Source: Anaerolineaceae bacterium
Lineage (GTDB): Bacteria; Chloroflexota; Anaerolineae; Aggregatilineales; Phototrophicaceae
Assembly (NCBI GenBank): GCA_016124855.1
Contig: WGMX01000014.1
Coordinates: 124,001 to 188,000 of the forward strand
Direction of reading: 5' to 3'
Length of the DNA stretch: 64,000 nucleotides
The first letter of the stretch is position 1, and each line of letters begins with the position of its first letter. Both the position numbers and the translations under genes were made by a program. Below the pieces are notes generated by a model that worked only from the letters and a program-made list of their open reading frames with translations, was not told where the DNA came from and searched no databases. Below, piece by piece: positions 37,557 to 48,486 of this stretch.

Positions 37557-37585
37557 TTGAAATGAGGTCAACTGCATGATAAGAT
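37557..37585 (+). promoter_or_regulatory. Promoter of tRNA-Gln
   Basis: A -35 TTGAAA (37557-37562), 17-base spacer and extended -10 TGATAAGAT (37577-37585) are all present, placing the start near 37592, ten bases before the tRNA. Confidence 0.75.
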
Positions 37586-37601
37586 GTCCCTCACTCAACG
37601 G

Positions 37602-37672
37602 TGGGGGATAGTTCAACGGCAGAACCGCAGGCTCTGAACCTGTTAATCTTGGTTCGAATCCAGGTCCCCCAG
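37602..37672 (+). tRNA. tRNA-Gln (anticodon CTG)
   Basis: The cloverleaf folds fully: acceptor TGGGGGA with TCCCCCA, D arm GTTC/GAAC, anticodon stem GCAGG/CCTGT with loop CTCTGAA, and T arm CTTGG/CCAGG around TTCGAAT. The anticodon CTG reads CAG. The 71-base gene includes discriminator G. The 3' CCA is not encoded. Confidence 0.95.
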
Positions 37673-37682
37673 TCCTAAACAC

Positions 37683-37708
37683 AAAATCGGCATCGTTCTG
37701 CCGATTTT
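37683..37708 (+). terminator. Intrinsic terminator after tRNA-Gln
   Basis: AAAATCGGCA, six-base loop, TGCCGATTTT plus one more T form a perfect 10-bp stem ending in a T run, eleven bases after the tRNA. Confidence 0.9.
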
Positions 37709-37998
37709 TGATTCTTGAGCCTGAGTGATGTCCGCTTCCAATCCACGTTCAAAAGGCGCAGCGAGATGGCAGCATGACAACCATCAGAAGCCTAAAGCCT
37801 GACAGTGCTTATGGTGGCAGCGTCCCCGCTAAGAGATATACCAGAAAGTTAGCCCGCCTAATACTGAGCCATATCAAGACAAAGATCATTACCCTTTACT
37901 GAAGGAAAGCATTACTAAGAGTCAATGAGGCAGATTATTCTTTGACTATGTGGGATTTTATCCCTGTTTAAATTAACCTTAATAAGGGAGGAGTACGC
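37709..37998. other. Leader region of the hox operon
   Basis: No gene is visible in these 290 bases. A TTGACT (37942-37947) followed by an AT-rich stretch may be the hox promoter, but the -10 is poor. A strong GGGAGGAG ribosome binding site precedes hoxE. Confidence 0.45.
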
Positions 37999-38487
37999 AT
38001 GGCGTCGCCCCCAAACGATGATAAACGCTGGCGGATTATCAATGCAACCATGCGTCGTCATGGTTATAAACCCGGCGCGTTAATCGAAACTCTGCACGAC
38101 GCCCAAGAAGCTTTTGGCTATTTGGACGAAACGACACTACATTATATCTCCGCAAATCTGCATGTTCCTCTGAGTCGCGCTTATGGTGTTGCCACTTTTT
38201 ATAATTATTTCAGGCTGAAACCTCAAGGATTGCACTCATGTGTGGTCTGTTTAGGTACTGCGTGTTACATCAAAGATTCCCCCACTATTTTAGAACGAAT
38301 TCAAACTGGTTTAGGTATCCAGCCGCAGCAGACAACACCTGATGGACAAATCTCCTTATCTATTGCCCACTGTGTTGGGATGTGCTGGCTAGCCCCGGTG
38401 GTTCTCGGTGATGAACAAGTGATTGAGCAAATGACCGAAACCAACGCACTCGAAAAAATTCAGGAGTGGAAACGTCATGTTACCTGA
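37999..38487 (+). CDS. hoxE: Bidirectional [NiFe] hydrogenase diaphorase subunit HoxE (NuoE-like)
   Basis: The 162-residue thioredoxin-like [2Fe-2S] protein has ligands in CLGTACY and AHCVGMCWLAP. It transfers electrons between the diaphorase and the hydrogenase core or other acceptors. It heads a run with 11-base overlap into hoxF. GGAGGAG lies eight bases before the ATG. Its presence distinguishes HoxEFUYH from the simpler HoxFUYH. Confidence 0.92.
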   Translation: MASPPNDDKRWRIINATMRRHGYKPGALIETLHDAQEAFGYLDETTLHYISANLHVPLSRAYGVATFYNYFRLKPQGLHSCVVCLGTACYIKDSPTILERIQTGLGIQPQQTTPDGQISLSIAHCVGMCWLAPVVLGDEQVIEQMTETNALEKIQEWKRHVT

Positions 38488-40132
38488 CCATTTATTGCCA
38501 GAAGATGAATTGCAGCAAGTCGATGAGCAGGAACGTGCCGAAAAACAGCAGTACCAGCATCATATCTATGTCTGCATGGGAGCCGCCTGCCTAACCGCTG
38601 GCAGTGCCGAAGTGAAGGCAAGTCTCGAATCCCATCTTGCGCCCGATAACCATTGTCGCGTGATCGGTGGGGGTTGTCGCGGTTTGTGTGTTGCAGGACC
38701 TACAGTGACCATCACACCCGACGATGTCCTGTATGGCGAAGTCAAGCCAGAGGATGCGCCGGACATCATCAAAAGTTTGGATGCCAGAAAACCTGTTGAA
38801 CGGTTACAACGTCCCTCCAATACGCCGTTTTTTATGCGGCAGCAGCGGGTGGTGCTGGAATTAGCAGGTAAGCTGAATCCTGAACGCATCGAAGATTACA
38901 TCGCTAACCGCGGATTTACCTCGCTTATGAAGGCCGTCACCGATATGACCCCCGATCAGATCATCGACGAGATCACGCGCAGTGGTCTACGTGGACGGGG
39001 TGGCGCAGGTTATCCCACAGGCTTGAAATGGCGCACGGTCGCCAAAGCCGATGGATCACCCAAATACGTCATCTGCAACGGTGATGAAGGCGATCCCGGC
39101 GCATTTATGGATCGCAGTGTCATGGATGATTATCCTTTCCGCCTGCTCGAAGGCATCGCAATTGCAGCCTATGCAGTAGGCGCCAGTTATGGCTATGTCT
39201 ACATCCGCGCCGAATATCCGCTGTCGGTCAAACGTGTACAGAATGCTATTCGGCAGATGAAGCGCTTTAACATGCTCGGCAATAATATTTGCGGAACTTC
39301 TTTCAGTTTCGATGTTGAGGTTCGGGTTGGCGCGGGTGCGTTCGTTTGTGGCGAAGAAACCGCCTTAATCGCTTCAATTGAAGGCAAGCGCGGGCATCCA
39401 AGACCACGCCCGCCATATCCTGCGACCTCCGGGTTGTGGGGTAAGCCCACACTCATCAATAATGTCGAGACTTATGCCAATATCGCCTCGATTATCCGCA
39501 ATGGTGCCGAATGGTTCGCTGGCATTGGAACAGAAAAGAGCAAAGGCACGAAGGTTTTCGCGCTGACGGGCAATATCAGTCATAGCGGCTTAATCGAAGT
39601 TCCGATGGGCATAACACTACGCGAGATAATCTACCAGATCGGCGGTGGTATCCCGGATGGCAAAACCTTTAAAGCAGTACAGACAGGCGGCCCCTCCGGC
39701 GGTTGCATTCCGGCGCAGTATCTCGATATGCCCGTGGATTATGAATCGTTAGCCAGCATCGGTTCAATCATCGGTTCGGGCGGCATGATCGTAATGGACG
39801 AATCGACCTGTATGGTAGATGTCGCTAAATACTTCATGAAATTCTGTATGACCGAGTCATGCGGCAAATGTATCCCTTGCCGGGTTGGAACCGCACAAAT
39901 GCACCAGATTCTGGACAAAATTACGCGGTACGAAGCCACGTTGGCCGATCTAGAACAGCTCGAAGCCCTTTGCGAGATGGTTAGTCAGACCAGTTTGTGC
40001 GGTCTGGGCCACGCTGCACCTAATCCCGTAAAAAGTACACTCCGCTTCTTCCGCGATGAATACTTGGCGCACATTGTCGATCACACCTGCCCTGCCGGAG
40101 TCTGTAAACACGAAGAGGTGGTGCCGCTATGA
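38477..40132 (+). CDS. hoxF: Bidirectional hydrogenase NAD(P)H/FMN subunit HoxF (NuoF-like)
   Basis: The 551-residue protein has an N-terminal thioredoxin-like [2Fe-2S] domain ([18 protein letters not shown], about 25-110). The NADH/FMN domain carries [13 protein letters not shown] and [14 protein letters not shown] [4Fe-4S] site [12 protein letters not shown] lies near residue 458, with a further conserved Cys later. It oxidises or reduces pyridine nucleotide. The protein ends at [10 protein letters not shown], without the extra ferredoxin domain found in bifurcating HydB-type homologues, which favours simple NAD(P)-linked chemistry. The start overlaps hoxE by 11 bases. Confidence 0.93.
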   Translation: MLPDHLLPEDELQQVDEQERAEKQQYQHHIYVCMGAACLTAGSAEVKASLESHLAPDNHCRVIGGGCRGLCVAGPTVTITPDDVLYGEVKPEDAPDIIKSLDARKPVERLQRPSNTPFFMRQQRVVLELAGKLNPERIEDYIANRGFTSLMKAVTDMTPDQIIDEITRSGLRGRGGAGYPTGLKWRTVAKADGSPKYVICNGDEGDPGAFMDRSVMDDYPFRLLEGIAIAAYAVGASYGYVYIRAEYPLSVKRVQNAIRQMKRFNMLGNNICGTSFSFDVEVRVGAGAFVCGEETALIASIEGKRGHPRPRPPYPATSGLWGKPTLINNVETYANIASIIRNGAEWFAGIGTEKSKGTKVFALTGNISHSGLIEVPMGITLREIIYQIGGGIPDGKTFKAVQTGGPSGGCIPAQYLDMPVDYESLASIGSIIGSGGMIVMDESTCMVDVAKYFMKFCMTESCGKCIPCRVGTAQMHQILDKITRYEATLADLEQLEALCEMVSQTSLCGLGHAAPNPVKSTLRFFRDEYLAHIVDHTCPAGVCKHEEVVPL

Positions 40133-40842
40133 AGGTTGTCACACTCAAAATTAACGATCATGATGTCACCGGACGGGATGACGAATCAATACTACAAGTC
40201 GCCCGCGATAACAACATAGAAATTCCGACCTTATGTTTTCTGGAAGGCTTAAGTGAAATCGGAGCGTGCCGTTTGTGTCTGGTAGAGATCAAAGGCAGTC
40301 CTAAGCTTGTGTCTGCCTGTACCGCACACGTTAACGAGGGGATGGAAGTCTTTACCGAATCTGAACGCCTCACCAAATACCGTCGCATGATTATCGAGAT
40401 GTTGTTTGTCGAAGGTAATCACGTCTGTTCGGTGTGTGTCTCCAATGGACATTGCGAACTGCAAAACCTCGCACAGAAGCTGGAAGTTGACCACGTTCGG
40501 CTGATGTACCAGTACCCTAAACGCGAAGTGGATGCTTCCCATCAGCGCTTCATTCTGGACCATAACCGCTGCGTATTGTGTACACGCTGCGTGCGCGTCT
40601 GTGATGAAGTCGAAGGATCGCATACGTGGGATGTCTACGGACGCGGCAGAGAATCTCGAATTATCAGTGATCTGAATACGCCTTGGGGTGAATCCGACAC
40701 CTGTACCAGTTGCGGTAAGTGTGTGCACGTTTGCCCGACAGGAGCATTAATCGAAAAAGGAAAATCTGTTGCAGAAATGACCAAACGCCGCGAATTTTTG
40801 CCTTATCTAACAGTGATGCGCAAGGAAAATGGAAATGACTAA
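40129..40842 (+). CDS. hoxU: Bidirectional hydrogenase diaphorase subunit HoxU (NuoG-N-like)
   Basis: The 237-residue protein has an N-terminal [2Fe-2S] ferredoxin fold (GACRLCLVE), the His-Cys3 cluster region ([15 protein letters not shown]) and two [4Fe-4S] motifs ([11 protein letters not shown] and [12 protein letters not shown]). It wires HoxF to HoxY. It overlaps hoxF by four bases (ATGA) and hoxY by 14. Confidence 0.93.
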   Translation: MKVVTLKINDHDVTGRDDESILQVARDNNIEIPTLCFLEGLSEIGACRLCLVEIKGSPKLVSACTAHVNEGMEVFTESERLTKYRRMIIEMLFVEGNHVCSVCVSNGHCELQNLAQKLEVDHVRLMYQYPKREVDASHQRFILDHNRCVLCTRCVRVCDEVEGSHTWDVYGRGRESRIISDLNTPWGESDTCTSCGKCVHVCPTGALIEKGKSVAEMTKRREFLPYLTVMRKENGND

Positions 40843-41368
40843 GAAAAAACTGGCGACAGTCTGGTTAGATGGATGTTCTGGCTGCCACATGTCATTTCTA
40901 GATATAGACGAACGCCTGTTGGAACTCGCTGACCTCATTGAACTGGTCTATAGCCCCTTGGTTGATAACAAAGTCTTCCCCGATGAGGTCGATATAACGC
41001 TGGTCGAAGGTGCAATCAGTTCCGAAGAAGACTTGGAGAAAATCAAACATATTCGGCAGCATACAAAAGTGCTTATCGCCATGGGGGATTGTGCAGTTAC
41101 AGCAAATGTGCCTTCAATGCGTAATCCGTTCGGTGTGGATGCAGTACTGCATCGGGCATATCTGGAAGAGGAAAATCGGAACCCACAAATTCCAACCAGT
41201 CATTTACCCAGACTGTTGCCACAAGCCCGCCCTGTACATACCGCGGTAAATGTCGATGTGTATCTGACAGGTTGCCCTCCTTCCGCCAAGGTGATTCTGT
41301 TCACCCTTACGGAACTTCTCAATGGACGCACACCATCACTGCAGCAGCTTACCCGGTTTGGCGCGTAG
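40829..41368 (+). CDS. hoxY: Bidirectional [NiFe] hydrogenase small subunit HoxY
   Basis: The 179-residue protein carries the proximal [4Fe-4S] ligands in [14 protein letters not shown] and TGCPPS. It lacks the signal peptide and the medial/distal clusters of uptake hydrogenase small subunits, as expected for a cytoplasmic group 3d enzyme. The ATG at 40835 is an alternative start. It overlaps hoxU and is followed 19 bases later by hoxH. Confidence 0.93.
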   Translation: MEMTKKKLATVWLDGCSGCHMSFLDIDERLLELADLIELVYSPLVDNKVFPDEVDITLVEGAISSEEDLEKIKHIRQHTKVLIAMGDCAVTANVPSMRNPFGVDAVLHRAYLEEENRNPQIPTSHLPRLLPQARPVHTAVNVDVYLTGCPPSAKVILFTLTELLNGRTPSLQQLTRFGA

Positions 41369-41387
41369 TATAGAGACGGAGTATTTC

Positions 41388-42800
41388 ATGGCACAACAAA
41401 TTACAATTGATCCCGTCACCCGTATCGAAGGTCATGCGCGTATTACGCTCCAACTGGATGATACAGGAACCGTAACGGATGCTCAATTTCATGTTACCCA
41501 GATTCGTGGGTTCGAAAAATTCTGCGAAGGACGTCCTTTTTACGAAATGCCCTCGCTGATGGCGCGTATCTGCGGAATTTGTCCGGTAAGTCACCTCATT
41601 GCGTCTGCCAAAGCCTGTGATGCGCTGCTTGCAGTTCGCATCCCACCGACAGCGGCAAATTTGCGCCGCATTTTGAATCTGGCACAAATCGCGCAGTCCC
41701 ATGCGCTCAGTTTCTTCTATCTGTCTTCGCCGGATTTACTGCTCGGCATGGATGCCGATCCCAAACAGCGCAACCTGTTTGGTGTAGCACAGGCGAAACC
41801 ACAGCTTGCCAAAGACGGTGTACGTCTGCGCCAGATCGGTCAAAGCATCATCGAATTGTTAGGTGACAAGCGAATACATCCAGCATGGGTAGTTCCCGGA
41901 GGAGTCAGCGAACCCCTAACGCCGGAAAAACGCGACCAAATTCTAGCGATGATGCCGGACGGAATTACAATTATTCATCGGACGCTGGATTGGTTTAAGA
42001 CTGTATTAGAAGGATACAAACCAGAGATCGAGACCTTCGCCAACTTCCCCACGTTGTTTATGGGGCTAGTAGATGAACACGGCGCGCTAGAAACCTACGA
42101 TGGAAATATTCGCATTGTCGACGCTGAAGGTCATCAGGTTCACGATGATTTTCCATCCGAGCAATATCGGGACTATATCGCCGAATCAGTTGAACCCTAC
42201 AGCTACCTCAAGTCACCCTATTATAAACCGTTGGGATACCCGCAGGGCATCTACCGCGTCGGCCCATTGGCACGTTTAAATATCGTAGATCGTATCGGGA
42301 CACCACTCGCAGACGCGGAATTCGCCGGGTTCAAGTGGCTCAACCGCAGCAGTTCCTTCCATTATCATTATGCCCGCTTGATCGAAATTTTGTACTGCTT
42401 CGAGATGATTCAACAATTGTTGAACGAACCAGACATACTCAACAAACACGTTCGCGCTCATGCCGCGCCCAATAACTTTGAAGGATTTGGGGTAAGTGAA
42501 GCGCCGCGTGGCACACTAATGCACCACTATCAGATTGACGAAAATGGCTTAATGACCCGTGCCAGCCTAATTATCGCCACCGGGCACAATAATCTGGCGA
42601 TGAACCGGGGTGTTTTACAAACCGCACAGCACTTTGTAAAAGGGGCAAAGCTCACGGACGGTATGCTAAACCGCGTCGAAGCCGTAATCCGCACATTTGA
42701 TCCCTGTTTAAGCTGTTCGACTCATGCAATAGGCAAAATGCCGATGCAAATCCAATTGATGTCTGCCGGCGGAGAAGTAGTAGACGAACTGAAGCGGTAA
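41388..42800 (+). CDS. hoxH: Bidirectional [NiFe] hydrogenase large subunit HoxH
   Basis: The catalytic subunit of 470 residues has nickel ligands C62/C65 ([10 protein letters not shown]) and C440/C443 (DPCLSCSTH). His446 is the expected cleavage point, leaving a 24-residue C-terminal peptide to be removed by the protease encoded next. A GGAG site precedes the ATG at 41388; the longer open frame would overlap hoxY and is rejected. With hoxEFUY it forms a group 3d-type NAD(P)-linked hydrogenase that can make or consume H2. Confidence 0.95.
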   Translation: MAQQITIDPVTRIEGHARITLQLDDTGTVTDAQFHVTQIRGFEKFCEGRPFYEMPSLMARICGICPVSHLIASAKACDALLAVRIPPTAANLRRILNLAQIAQSHALSFFYLSSPDLLLGMDADPKQRNLFGVAQAKPQLAKDGVRLRQIGQSIIELLGDKRIHPAWVVPGGVSEPLTPEKRDQILAMMPDGITIIHRTLDWFKTVLEGYKPEIETFANFPTLFMGLVDEHGALETYDGNIRIVDAEGHQVHDDFPSEQYRDYIAESVEPYSYLKSPYYKPLGYPQGIYRVGPLARLNIVDRIGTPLADAEFAGFKWLNRSSSFHYHYARLIEILYCFEMIQQLLNEPDILNKHVRAHAAPNNFEGFGVSEAPRGTLMHHYQIDENGLMTRASLIIATGHNNLAMNRGVLQTAQHFVKGAKLTDGMLNRVEAVIRTFDPCLSCSTHAIGKMPMQIQLMSAGGEVVDELKR

Positions 42801-42809
42801 AAAAGAGCC

Positions 42810-43262
42810 ATGTCCCACTTTTTAATTATCGGATATGGCAACACCTTACGCGGTGATGACGGTGCGGGTCAGTATGTCGCCCAAGCTTTGATGCAAGAAT
42901 CTCTTGAAGTGGAGATAATCACTTGTCATCAGCTAACCCCCGAACTGGTGTTCCCGATTGCCCAAGCGGATTATGTCATATATATCGATGCTTGTTTGGG
43001 GTTAATTCCCGGCAACATAAACGTAGAACACATTGAACCCGAAGCTGATGCGGGGGCCTTTACCCATGATGTCACACCGATGTCGCTGCTGGCAGCCGCG
43101 CACAACCTCTATGGTCATCAGCCTCAGGCATATCTGATCACCATAATGGGTGTGGATTTCGACTATGGCGAAGTGCTGTCGCCACAAGTGGAATCAGCGG
43201 TAGCTAGTGTCGTCAATCTGATTCAGTCGGCTATAGATAATATCAATGTATTAGACGGCTGA
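42810..43262 (+). CDS. hoxW: Hydrogenase maturation protease (HoxW/HyaD family)
   Basis: The 150-residue protein has the nickel-sensing motif GYGNTLRGDDGAG with the conserved first acidic residue, a second acid in YIDACLG and a histidine in FTHDVTP. It clips the C-terminal peptide of the large subunit after nickel insertion. It lies nine bases after hoxH and so most likely processes HoxH. Confidence 0.9.
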   Translation: MSHFLIIGYGNTLRGDDGAGQYVAQALMQESLEVEIITCHQLTPELVFPIAQADYVIYIDACLGLIPGNINVEHIEPEADAGAFTHDVTPMSLLAAAHNLYGHQPQAYLITIMGVDFDYGEVLSPQVESAVASVVNLIQSAIDNINVLDG

Positions 43263-43375
43263 GGGAGTACCGCGCAAATCAGAAACCACCAGTTGATATG
43301 GGCATCAGGCAGTTATTACAACGTTAAACAATTGGGCATAGGATCGGTTGTCTGGAACTTGGCGAGGCTCACGCG

Positions 43376-45694
43376 GTGAATAAAACGTATGACCTCAAAT
43401 TACGAGAAGTAGATCAGCGGAGAGGAAGCGTGTGTGAACGCATTTGCATCACCATACAAGGTGCTGTTCAGGGAGTAGGCTTTCGCCCCTTTGTCTATCG
43501 CTTGGCGCACGACTTGGGTGTCACGGGATGGGTAAATAATTCGCCCCAAGGTGTAACGATTGAGGCCGAAGCATCTCCCGATGTTTTACGCGCCTTTGTC
43601 ACGGCACTCCGTGAACAAAAACCACCACACGCTCAAATCAATCATCTCAGTGTGCTTAATCTACCCCCGCACGGCAGTCGCGATTTTGAAATCCACCCCA
43701 GTGACCACGCCGGCACAAAATCTGCTGTCATATTGCCCGATTATGCCGTTTGCGCAGATTGTCTCCGTGAGTTATTCGACCCTAACGACCGCCGTTATTT
43801 ATATCCTTTCATCAACTGTACTCATTGTGGGCCGCGTTACAGCATTATCACTGGACTGCCATATGATCGTCCGGCGACCACCATGGCGAGCTTTGAGATG
43901 TGCGAGGACTGTCGCGCCGAATACGAAAACCCTTTGAATCGGCGTTTCCACGCACAGCCGATTGCATGTCCAAAATGCGGACCACAGCTAACCTTGTGGG
44001 ACACCAATCGGCAGGCGTTGGCTGTGCGCCACGCTGCGTTGTTGCTTGCAGCCGGGGCAATCCGTCAAGGGAAAATCGTAGCACTAAAAGGTCTGGGTGG
44101 CTTCCAACTCCTGTGCGATGCCGCAAATCCCCAAGCCGTCATGCGTTTACGCCAGCGCAAAAACCGTGCCCATAAACCGTTTGCGCTAATGTTCCCAAGG
44201 CTTGAACAGATTCAACAAGTCTGTGAGATCTGCCCCCTTGAAACAGGTTGGCTAACCGCATCCGAAGCACCGATTGTTCTGCTGCGTAAAAAATTAATAA
44301 GTCGTGACGATCCTATTGCGCCTGATAACGCCTATCTCGGTGTGATGCTGCCATATACTCCTTTGCACCATTTACTAATGCGTGAACTAGATTTTCCAAT
44401 CGTGGCAACCAGCGGCAACATCTCCGGTGAACCGATTTGTATTGATAATCAACAGGCCCTAACCAAACTACATGACATTGCCGACTTGTGGCTGATCCAT
44501 GACCGCCCGATTACCCGCCCGATTGACGATTCGGTGGTACAGGTCGTTAATGATGACATCACGGTACTGCGACGGGCACGGGGCTTCCCGCTAAACTGTG
44601 GAACCATAAACGAAATCAATGTACTGGCGGTTGGTGGACAACAGAAAAACACCATTGCCTTGTCTAACGGTGTTCTGAGCCAGCACATCGGCGATATGGA
44701 CTCAGTCGAAACAGAAACCGCCTTCAAAAATACCATTCAGGACTTGCAAACCCTCTACGATTTTCAGCCGCACGTGATTGCCTGCGATCTCCATCCAGAT
44801 TATCACACCACACGCTGTGCTGAAGCCATCGGCCTGCCCATCATGAAAGTCCAGCATCACTACGCCCATGTGTTAGCGTGTATGGCAGAAAATCAGTTGA
44901 AACCACCGGTTCTAGGTGTCGCTTGGGACGGCACAGGTTATGGCACCGATGGAACAATATGGGGGGGAGAATTTTTGCTTGTTGAAGAACATGGTTTTCG
45001 CCGCGTCGGACATCTACGCCCATTTTATTTACCCGGAGGTGAACAAGCTGTTCGCGAGCCACGTCGCTCAGCCTTAGGATTGTTGTACGCGCTGTATGGA
45101 GATGCCGCCTTCGAACATGAACACATCCAGACCATGTTCAATGGAAGTGAATTGAGCCTAATGCAAACCATGCTAAAAAAACGCATCAACAGCCCGCTCA
45201 CCACCAGTGCTGGACGATTATTTGACGCAATAGCAGCCCTTCTCGGCATTTGTCCTTTCGCCTCTTTTGAAGGACAAGCCGCCATTGCCCTAGAAGCAGC
45301 GGCAGTGCAGAGCAGCACCGACGAATGCTACCCGTATTTGATTACAGAAATCACTGACGAACAATGGGGCACTGGACATATGCTCGAGACTAAACCGATG
45401 GTGTCGTCGCTCCTGGAAGATCGCTCTGCCATCACTGACATCGCCTTAAAATTTCACAATACGCTGGCAAATATGATCGTTGATATGGCCCGATCTATCG
45501 CAGTGAAGAAGGTAGCACTTACCGGAGGATGCTTCCAGAACAGAACACTCCTCAGCATATTATCGTCTGTCGGATTTCACCCCTACCATCACAGGTTGAT
45601 TCCCCCAAATGATGGTGGACTTTCAGTGGGTCAAATCATCGCAGTAGAGATGGGAGGCAGGAATGTGTCTCGCAGTTCCGGGCAAAATTCTTGA
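43376..45694 (+). CDS. hypF: Carbamoyltransferase HypF
   Basis: The 772-residue protein has an acylphosphatase domain (QGAVQGVGFRPFVYRLA), two Cys4 zinc fingers (CADC...CTHC and CEDC...CPKC), a YrdC-like domain and a Kae1-like O-carbamoyltransferase domain (HHYAHVLACMAE, GTGYGTDGTIWGGE, GGCFQN). It makes the carbamoyl group for the cyanide ligands with HypE. The frame starts at GTG 43376; a GTG at 43430 has the stronger GGAGAGGA site and may be the real start. It overlaps hypC by 32 bases. Confidence 0.94.
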   Translation: MNKTYDLKLREVDQRRGSVCERICITIQGAVQGVGFRPFVYRLAHDLGVTGWVNNSPQGVTIEAEASPDVLRAFVTALREQKPPHAQINHLSVLNLPPHGSRDFEIHPSDHAGTKSAVILPDYAVCADCLRELFDPNDRRYLYPFINCTHCGPRYSIITGLPYDRPATTMASFEMCEDCRAEYENPLNRRFHAQPIACPKCGPQLTLWDTNRQALAVRHAALLLAAGAIRQGKIVALKGLGGFQLLCDAANPQAVMRLRQRKNRAHKPFALMFPRLEQIQQVCEICPLETGWLTASEAPIVLLRKKLISRDDPIAPDNAYLGVMLPYTPLHHLLMRELDFPIVATSGNISGEPICIDNQQALTKLHDIADLWLIHDRPITRPIDDSVVQVVNDDITVLRRARGFPLNCGTINEINVLAVGGQQKNTIALSNGVLSQHIGDMDSVETETAFKNTIQDLQTLYDFQPHVIACDLHPDYHTTRCAEAIGLPIMKVQHHYAHVLACMAENQLKPPVLGVAWDGTGYGTDGTIWGGEFLLVEEHGFRRVGHLRPFYLPGGEQAVREPRRSALGLLYALYGDAAFEHEHIQTMFNGSELSLMQTMLKKRINSPLTTSAGRLFDAIAALLGICPFASFEGQAAIALEAAAVQSSTDECYPYLITEITDEQWGTGHMLETKPMVSSLLEDRSAITDIALKFHNTLANMIVDMARSIAVKKVALTGGCFQNRTLLSILSSVGFHPYHHRLIPPNDGGLSVGQIIAVEMGGRNVSRSSGQNS

Positions 45695-45911
45695 TATTAC
45701 AGTCGAAACGCCTCTTGAACGTTCCGGTAAAGTAAGCTTTGGAGGGATAATCAAAGACGTTAACCTCGCTTACGTCCCCGAAGCAAAGGTCGGCGATTAT
45801 GTCATCGTCCATGTCGGATTCGCGCTCAATCTCGTTGATGAAAAAGAGGCAAAGAGTGTTTTTGACTACCTTGCCCAGATGGGCGAATTGGCGGAACTCC
45901 ATGATGACTAA
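45663..45911 (+). CDS. hypC: Hydrogenase maturation chaperone HypC
   Basis: The 82-residue protein begins MCLAVPGKIL, with the essential Cys2. It carries the Fe(CN)2CO precursor with HypD to the large subunit. Only one HypC/HybG-type gene is present, so it presumably serves both hydrogenases of the window. Confidence 0.95.
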   Translation: MCLAVPGKILDITVETPLERSGKVSFGGIIKDVNLAYVPEAKVGDYVIVHVGFALNLVDEKEAKSVFDYLAQMGELAELHDD

Positions 45912-45949
45912 ACAATATTTCGTCATTTTAAGGTCGATGGTGTGACGCC

Positions 45950-47035
45950 ATGAAATACATTGACGAGTACCGTGATGCAGAGTCGGTTCAGCGTTTTGCA
46001 GAAGCGATAGCCCATCGGGTGACCCAACCTTGGACATTGATGGAAGTCTGCGGCGGACAAACCCATGCCATTGTCAAATTTGGGATAGATGAACTCCTTC
46101 CGCCACAAATCACTTTGCTGCATGGTCCGGGCTGCCCGGTATGTGTTACACCAGTAGAACTCATTGATAAAGCGGTCGAAATTGCACGGCAGCCCGGCGT
46201 AATCTTTACATCGTTTGGTGATATGCTCCGCGTGCCGGGGACACATGGCGACTTATTTAGTGCCAAAGCACAGGGTGGTGACGTCCGAATGGTCTATTCG
46301 CCACTAGATGCGCTCAAGATCGCCACTGCCAACCCCGATAAGCAGGTGGTGTTCTTTGCGGTAGGTTTCGAGACGACAGCACCCGCCAACGCGATGACAG
46401 TTTTTCAGGCAGCGAAACGTCAGATCCGAAATTTCTCAATTCTGGTGTCTCACGTACTTGTCCCCCCGGCGATTGAAGCAATCTTGTCGTCGGATACCAA
46501 TCGTGTGCAGGGATTTCTGGCTGCGGGGCATGTCTGCGCTGTGGTAGGTTACGAAGAATACGAACCCTTGGCTAAAAAATATCAAGTGCCCTTTGTCGTC
46601 ACTGGATTTGAGCCACTGGATATATTGCAGGGCGTTTACATGTGTGTTCAGCAGTTAGAGGAGGGGCGAACCGAAGTCGAAAATCAATATGCACGGTGTG
46701 TCCAGCGTGAAGGCAATCGATCCGCTCAGAATTTAGTGCGCGAAGTATTTACGGTTGTCCCCCGCAAATGGCGCGGTATCGGGCAAATCCCACATAGTGG
46801 TCTCGGACTGCGCACTGAATTTTCACACTTTGATGCTGAACAGCGCTTCGGTTTAACGGATTATTCCGCTGAAGAAAACACGGAGTGTATTAGCGGATTA
46901 ATTTTGCAGGGCGAAAAAAAACCATTTGAGTGTCCCCTATTTGGCACAGTCTGTACGCCAGAACATCCTTTGGGCGCAACGATGGTATCAAACGAAGGGG
47001 CATGTGCCGCCTATTATCGTTATCGTACCCATTAG
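45950..47035 (+). CDS. hypD: Hydrogenase maturation iron-sulfur protein HypD
   Basis: The 361-residue protein has the HypD motifs [31 protein letters not shown] and the C-terminal cysteine cluster ([28 protein letters not shown] in parts). It builds the Fe(CN)2CO moiety with HypC. It lies 38 bases after hypC. Confidence 0.95.
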   Translation: MKYIDEYRDAESVQRFAEAIAHRVTQPWTLMEVCGGQTHAIVKFGIDELLPPQITLLHGPGCPVCVTPVELIDKAVEIARQPGVIFTSFGDMLRVPGTHGDLFSAKAQGGDVRMVYSPLDALKIATANPDKQVVFFAVGFETTAPANAMTVFQAAKRQIRNFSILVSHVLVPPAIEAILSSDTNRVQGFLAAGHVCAVVGYEEYEPLAKKYQVPFVVTGFEPLDILQGVYMCVQQLEEGRTEVENQYARCVQREGNRSAQNLVREVFTVVPRKWRGIGQIPHSGLGLRTEFSHFDAEQRFGLTDYSAEENTECISGLILQGEKKPFECPLFGTVCTPEHPLGATMVSNEGACAAYYRYRTH

Positions 47036-47113
47036 AGCCTGCGCATGTCGCCCGCTTTGGCAAACGTCTTGCAAACTTGATTGAATCCGGCTGTGGATTA
47101 CAGGGAGAACTTA

Positions 47114-48148
47114 ATGACTGATTTTAATGTATCCTGCCCGATTCCGATTTCGGATTATCCGACGGTGATGTTGGCACATGGCGGCGGAGGCCGTCTGATG
47201 CATAGCCTCATCACAAAAATGTTTACCTCGGCTTTTGAAAATTATCTGTTAAGTGAGCAGCATGATGGTGCAGTGTTCCCGGTTCGCGCTGGCAGAATGG
47301 CATTCACGACTGATTCATATGTAGTGCATCCTTGGAGTTTCCCCGGCGGAGATATCGGCACATTAGCCATAAATGGCACCGTAAACGATCTGGCAATGTG
47401 CGGAGCGCGCCCCTTATATTTGAGCGCAGGATTTATCCTTGAAGAAGGGTTGCCAATGGAAACCCTTTGGCAGATTGTCCAGTCAATGCGCACCACAGCT
47501 ATTCAGGCTAATATCCAGATTGTGACTGGAGATACAAAAGTGGTGGATCGTGGCAAAGGGGATGGCATTTATATCAATACAGCAGGGGTCGGGGTTATCG
47601 AGCATGAGCTGAGAATCGCGCCATCAACGGTCGCAATCGGTGACGCGATGATCGTCAACGGCGATTTAGGTCGGCACGGCATGGCAATTATGATGGCCCG
47701 TGAAGGGCTGTCCTTCGAAAGTGAAATCGAAAGCGACTGTGCCCCACTAAACGCCGATGTGCTGCGTTTGATTGATGCTGGAATCGATATTCACTGCCTG
47801 CGGGATTTAACTCGCGGTGGATTGGCGAGTGCGCTAGTTGAAATTGCGCAGACCGCACAACTGCACCTTCAGATTAATGAAAGTGCAATCCCGGTTCGCG
47901 AAGATGTGCGCGGCGCATGTGAGATATTAGGCTTAGACCCGATGTATGTCGCCAATGAGGGACGGATGATCGTCTTTGTCCCACAGGAACAGGCCGCACG
48001 TACTGTTGCTCTACTTGGCGACAGTGCGCGAGTAATTGGGCAGGTTCAAAATCATCAGTCACGTGGGCAGGTAACACTCCGTAGTCTAATTGGCGCGACC
48101 CGCATTGTCGATATGATCAGCGGTGAGCAGCTTCCCCGTATCTGTTGA
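47114..48148 (+). CDS. hypE: Carbamoyl-dehydratase HypE
   Basis: The 344-residue PurM-like ATPase has the glycine-rich [13 protein letters not shown] near the start, [17 protein letters not shown], and the C-terminal PRIC with the terminal cysteine that carries thiocarbamate then thiocyanate. CAGGGAG precedes the ATG at 47114; the longer frame is rejected. It works with HypF to supply cyanide ligands. Confidence 0.95.
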   Translation: MTDFNVSCPIPISDYPTVMLAHGGGGRLMHSLITKMFTSAFENYLLSEQHDGAVFPVRAGRMAFTTDSYVVHPWSFPGGDIGTLAINGTVNDLAMCGARPLYLSAGFILEEGLPMETLWQIVQSMRTTAIQANIQIVTGDTKVVDRGKGDGIYINTAGVGVIEHELRIAPSTVAIGDAMIVNGDLGRHGMAIMMAREGLSFESEIESDCAPLNADVLRLIDAGIDIHCLRDLTRGGLASALVEIAQTAQLHLQINESAIPVREDVRGACEILGLDPMYVANEGRMIVFVPQEQAARTVALLGDSARVIGQVQNHQSRGQVTLRSLIGATRIVDMISGEQLPRIC

Positions 48149-48276
48149 TCAAGCACTTTGCTAGCGCCGAATCTCAAGTGATTTCTATTATCCGCCAAAC
48201 ATCACACGACACTGCTGACCTTTGACAGTTTGTTATACGGGAAATTAGTGGTAAGAAAGTATCAGAGGGATGGATT

Positions 48277-48486
48277 ATGAACAGGATTTACAAGACCATC
48301 ACAACCAACACCGCTGTTGCCGTGTTCTCTGAAATCATACCATCTCCCTCACATCGCTCGCGGTTTGGCGCACATATCGTGTTTGGGAAAACCGAATCCC
48401 ATGCAATTTCCGTTTTGGAGTCCTTGGTGACCATCGATCTACAGGTGCATCGTCAGACCATTTCTATGGAAGATGCCAATGCATGA
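48277..48486 (+). CDS. Possible small protein within the hyp operon
   Basis: The 69-codon frame has AGAGGGATGG upstream of its ATG and overlaps the start of hypA by eight bases, which would allow translational coupling. The product has no recognised family: a Thr/Ala-rich N-terminus and no membrane segment. It could be a leader ORF or a random frame. Confidence 0.35.
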   Translation: MNRIYKTITTNTAVAVFSEIIPSPSHRSRFGAHIVFGKTESHAISVLESLVTIDLQVHRQTISMEDANA

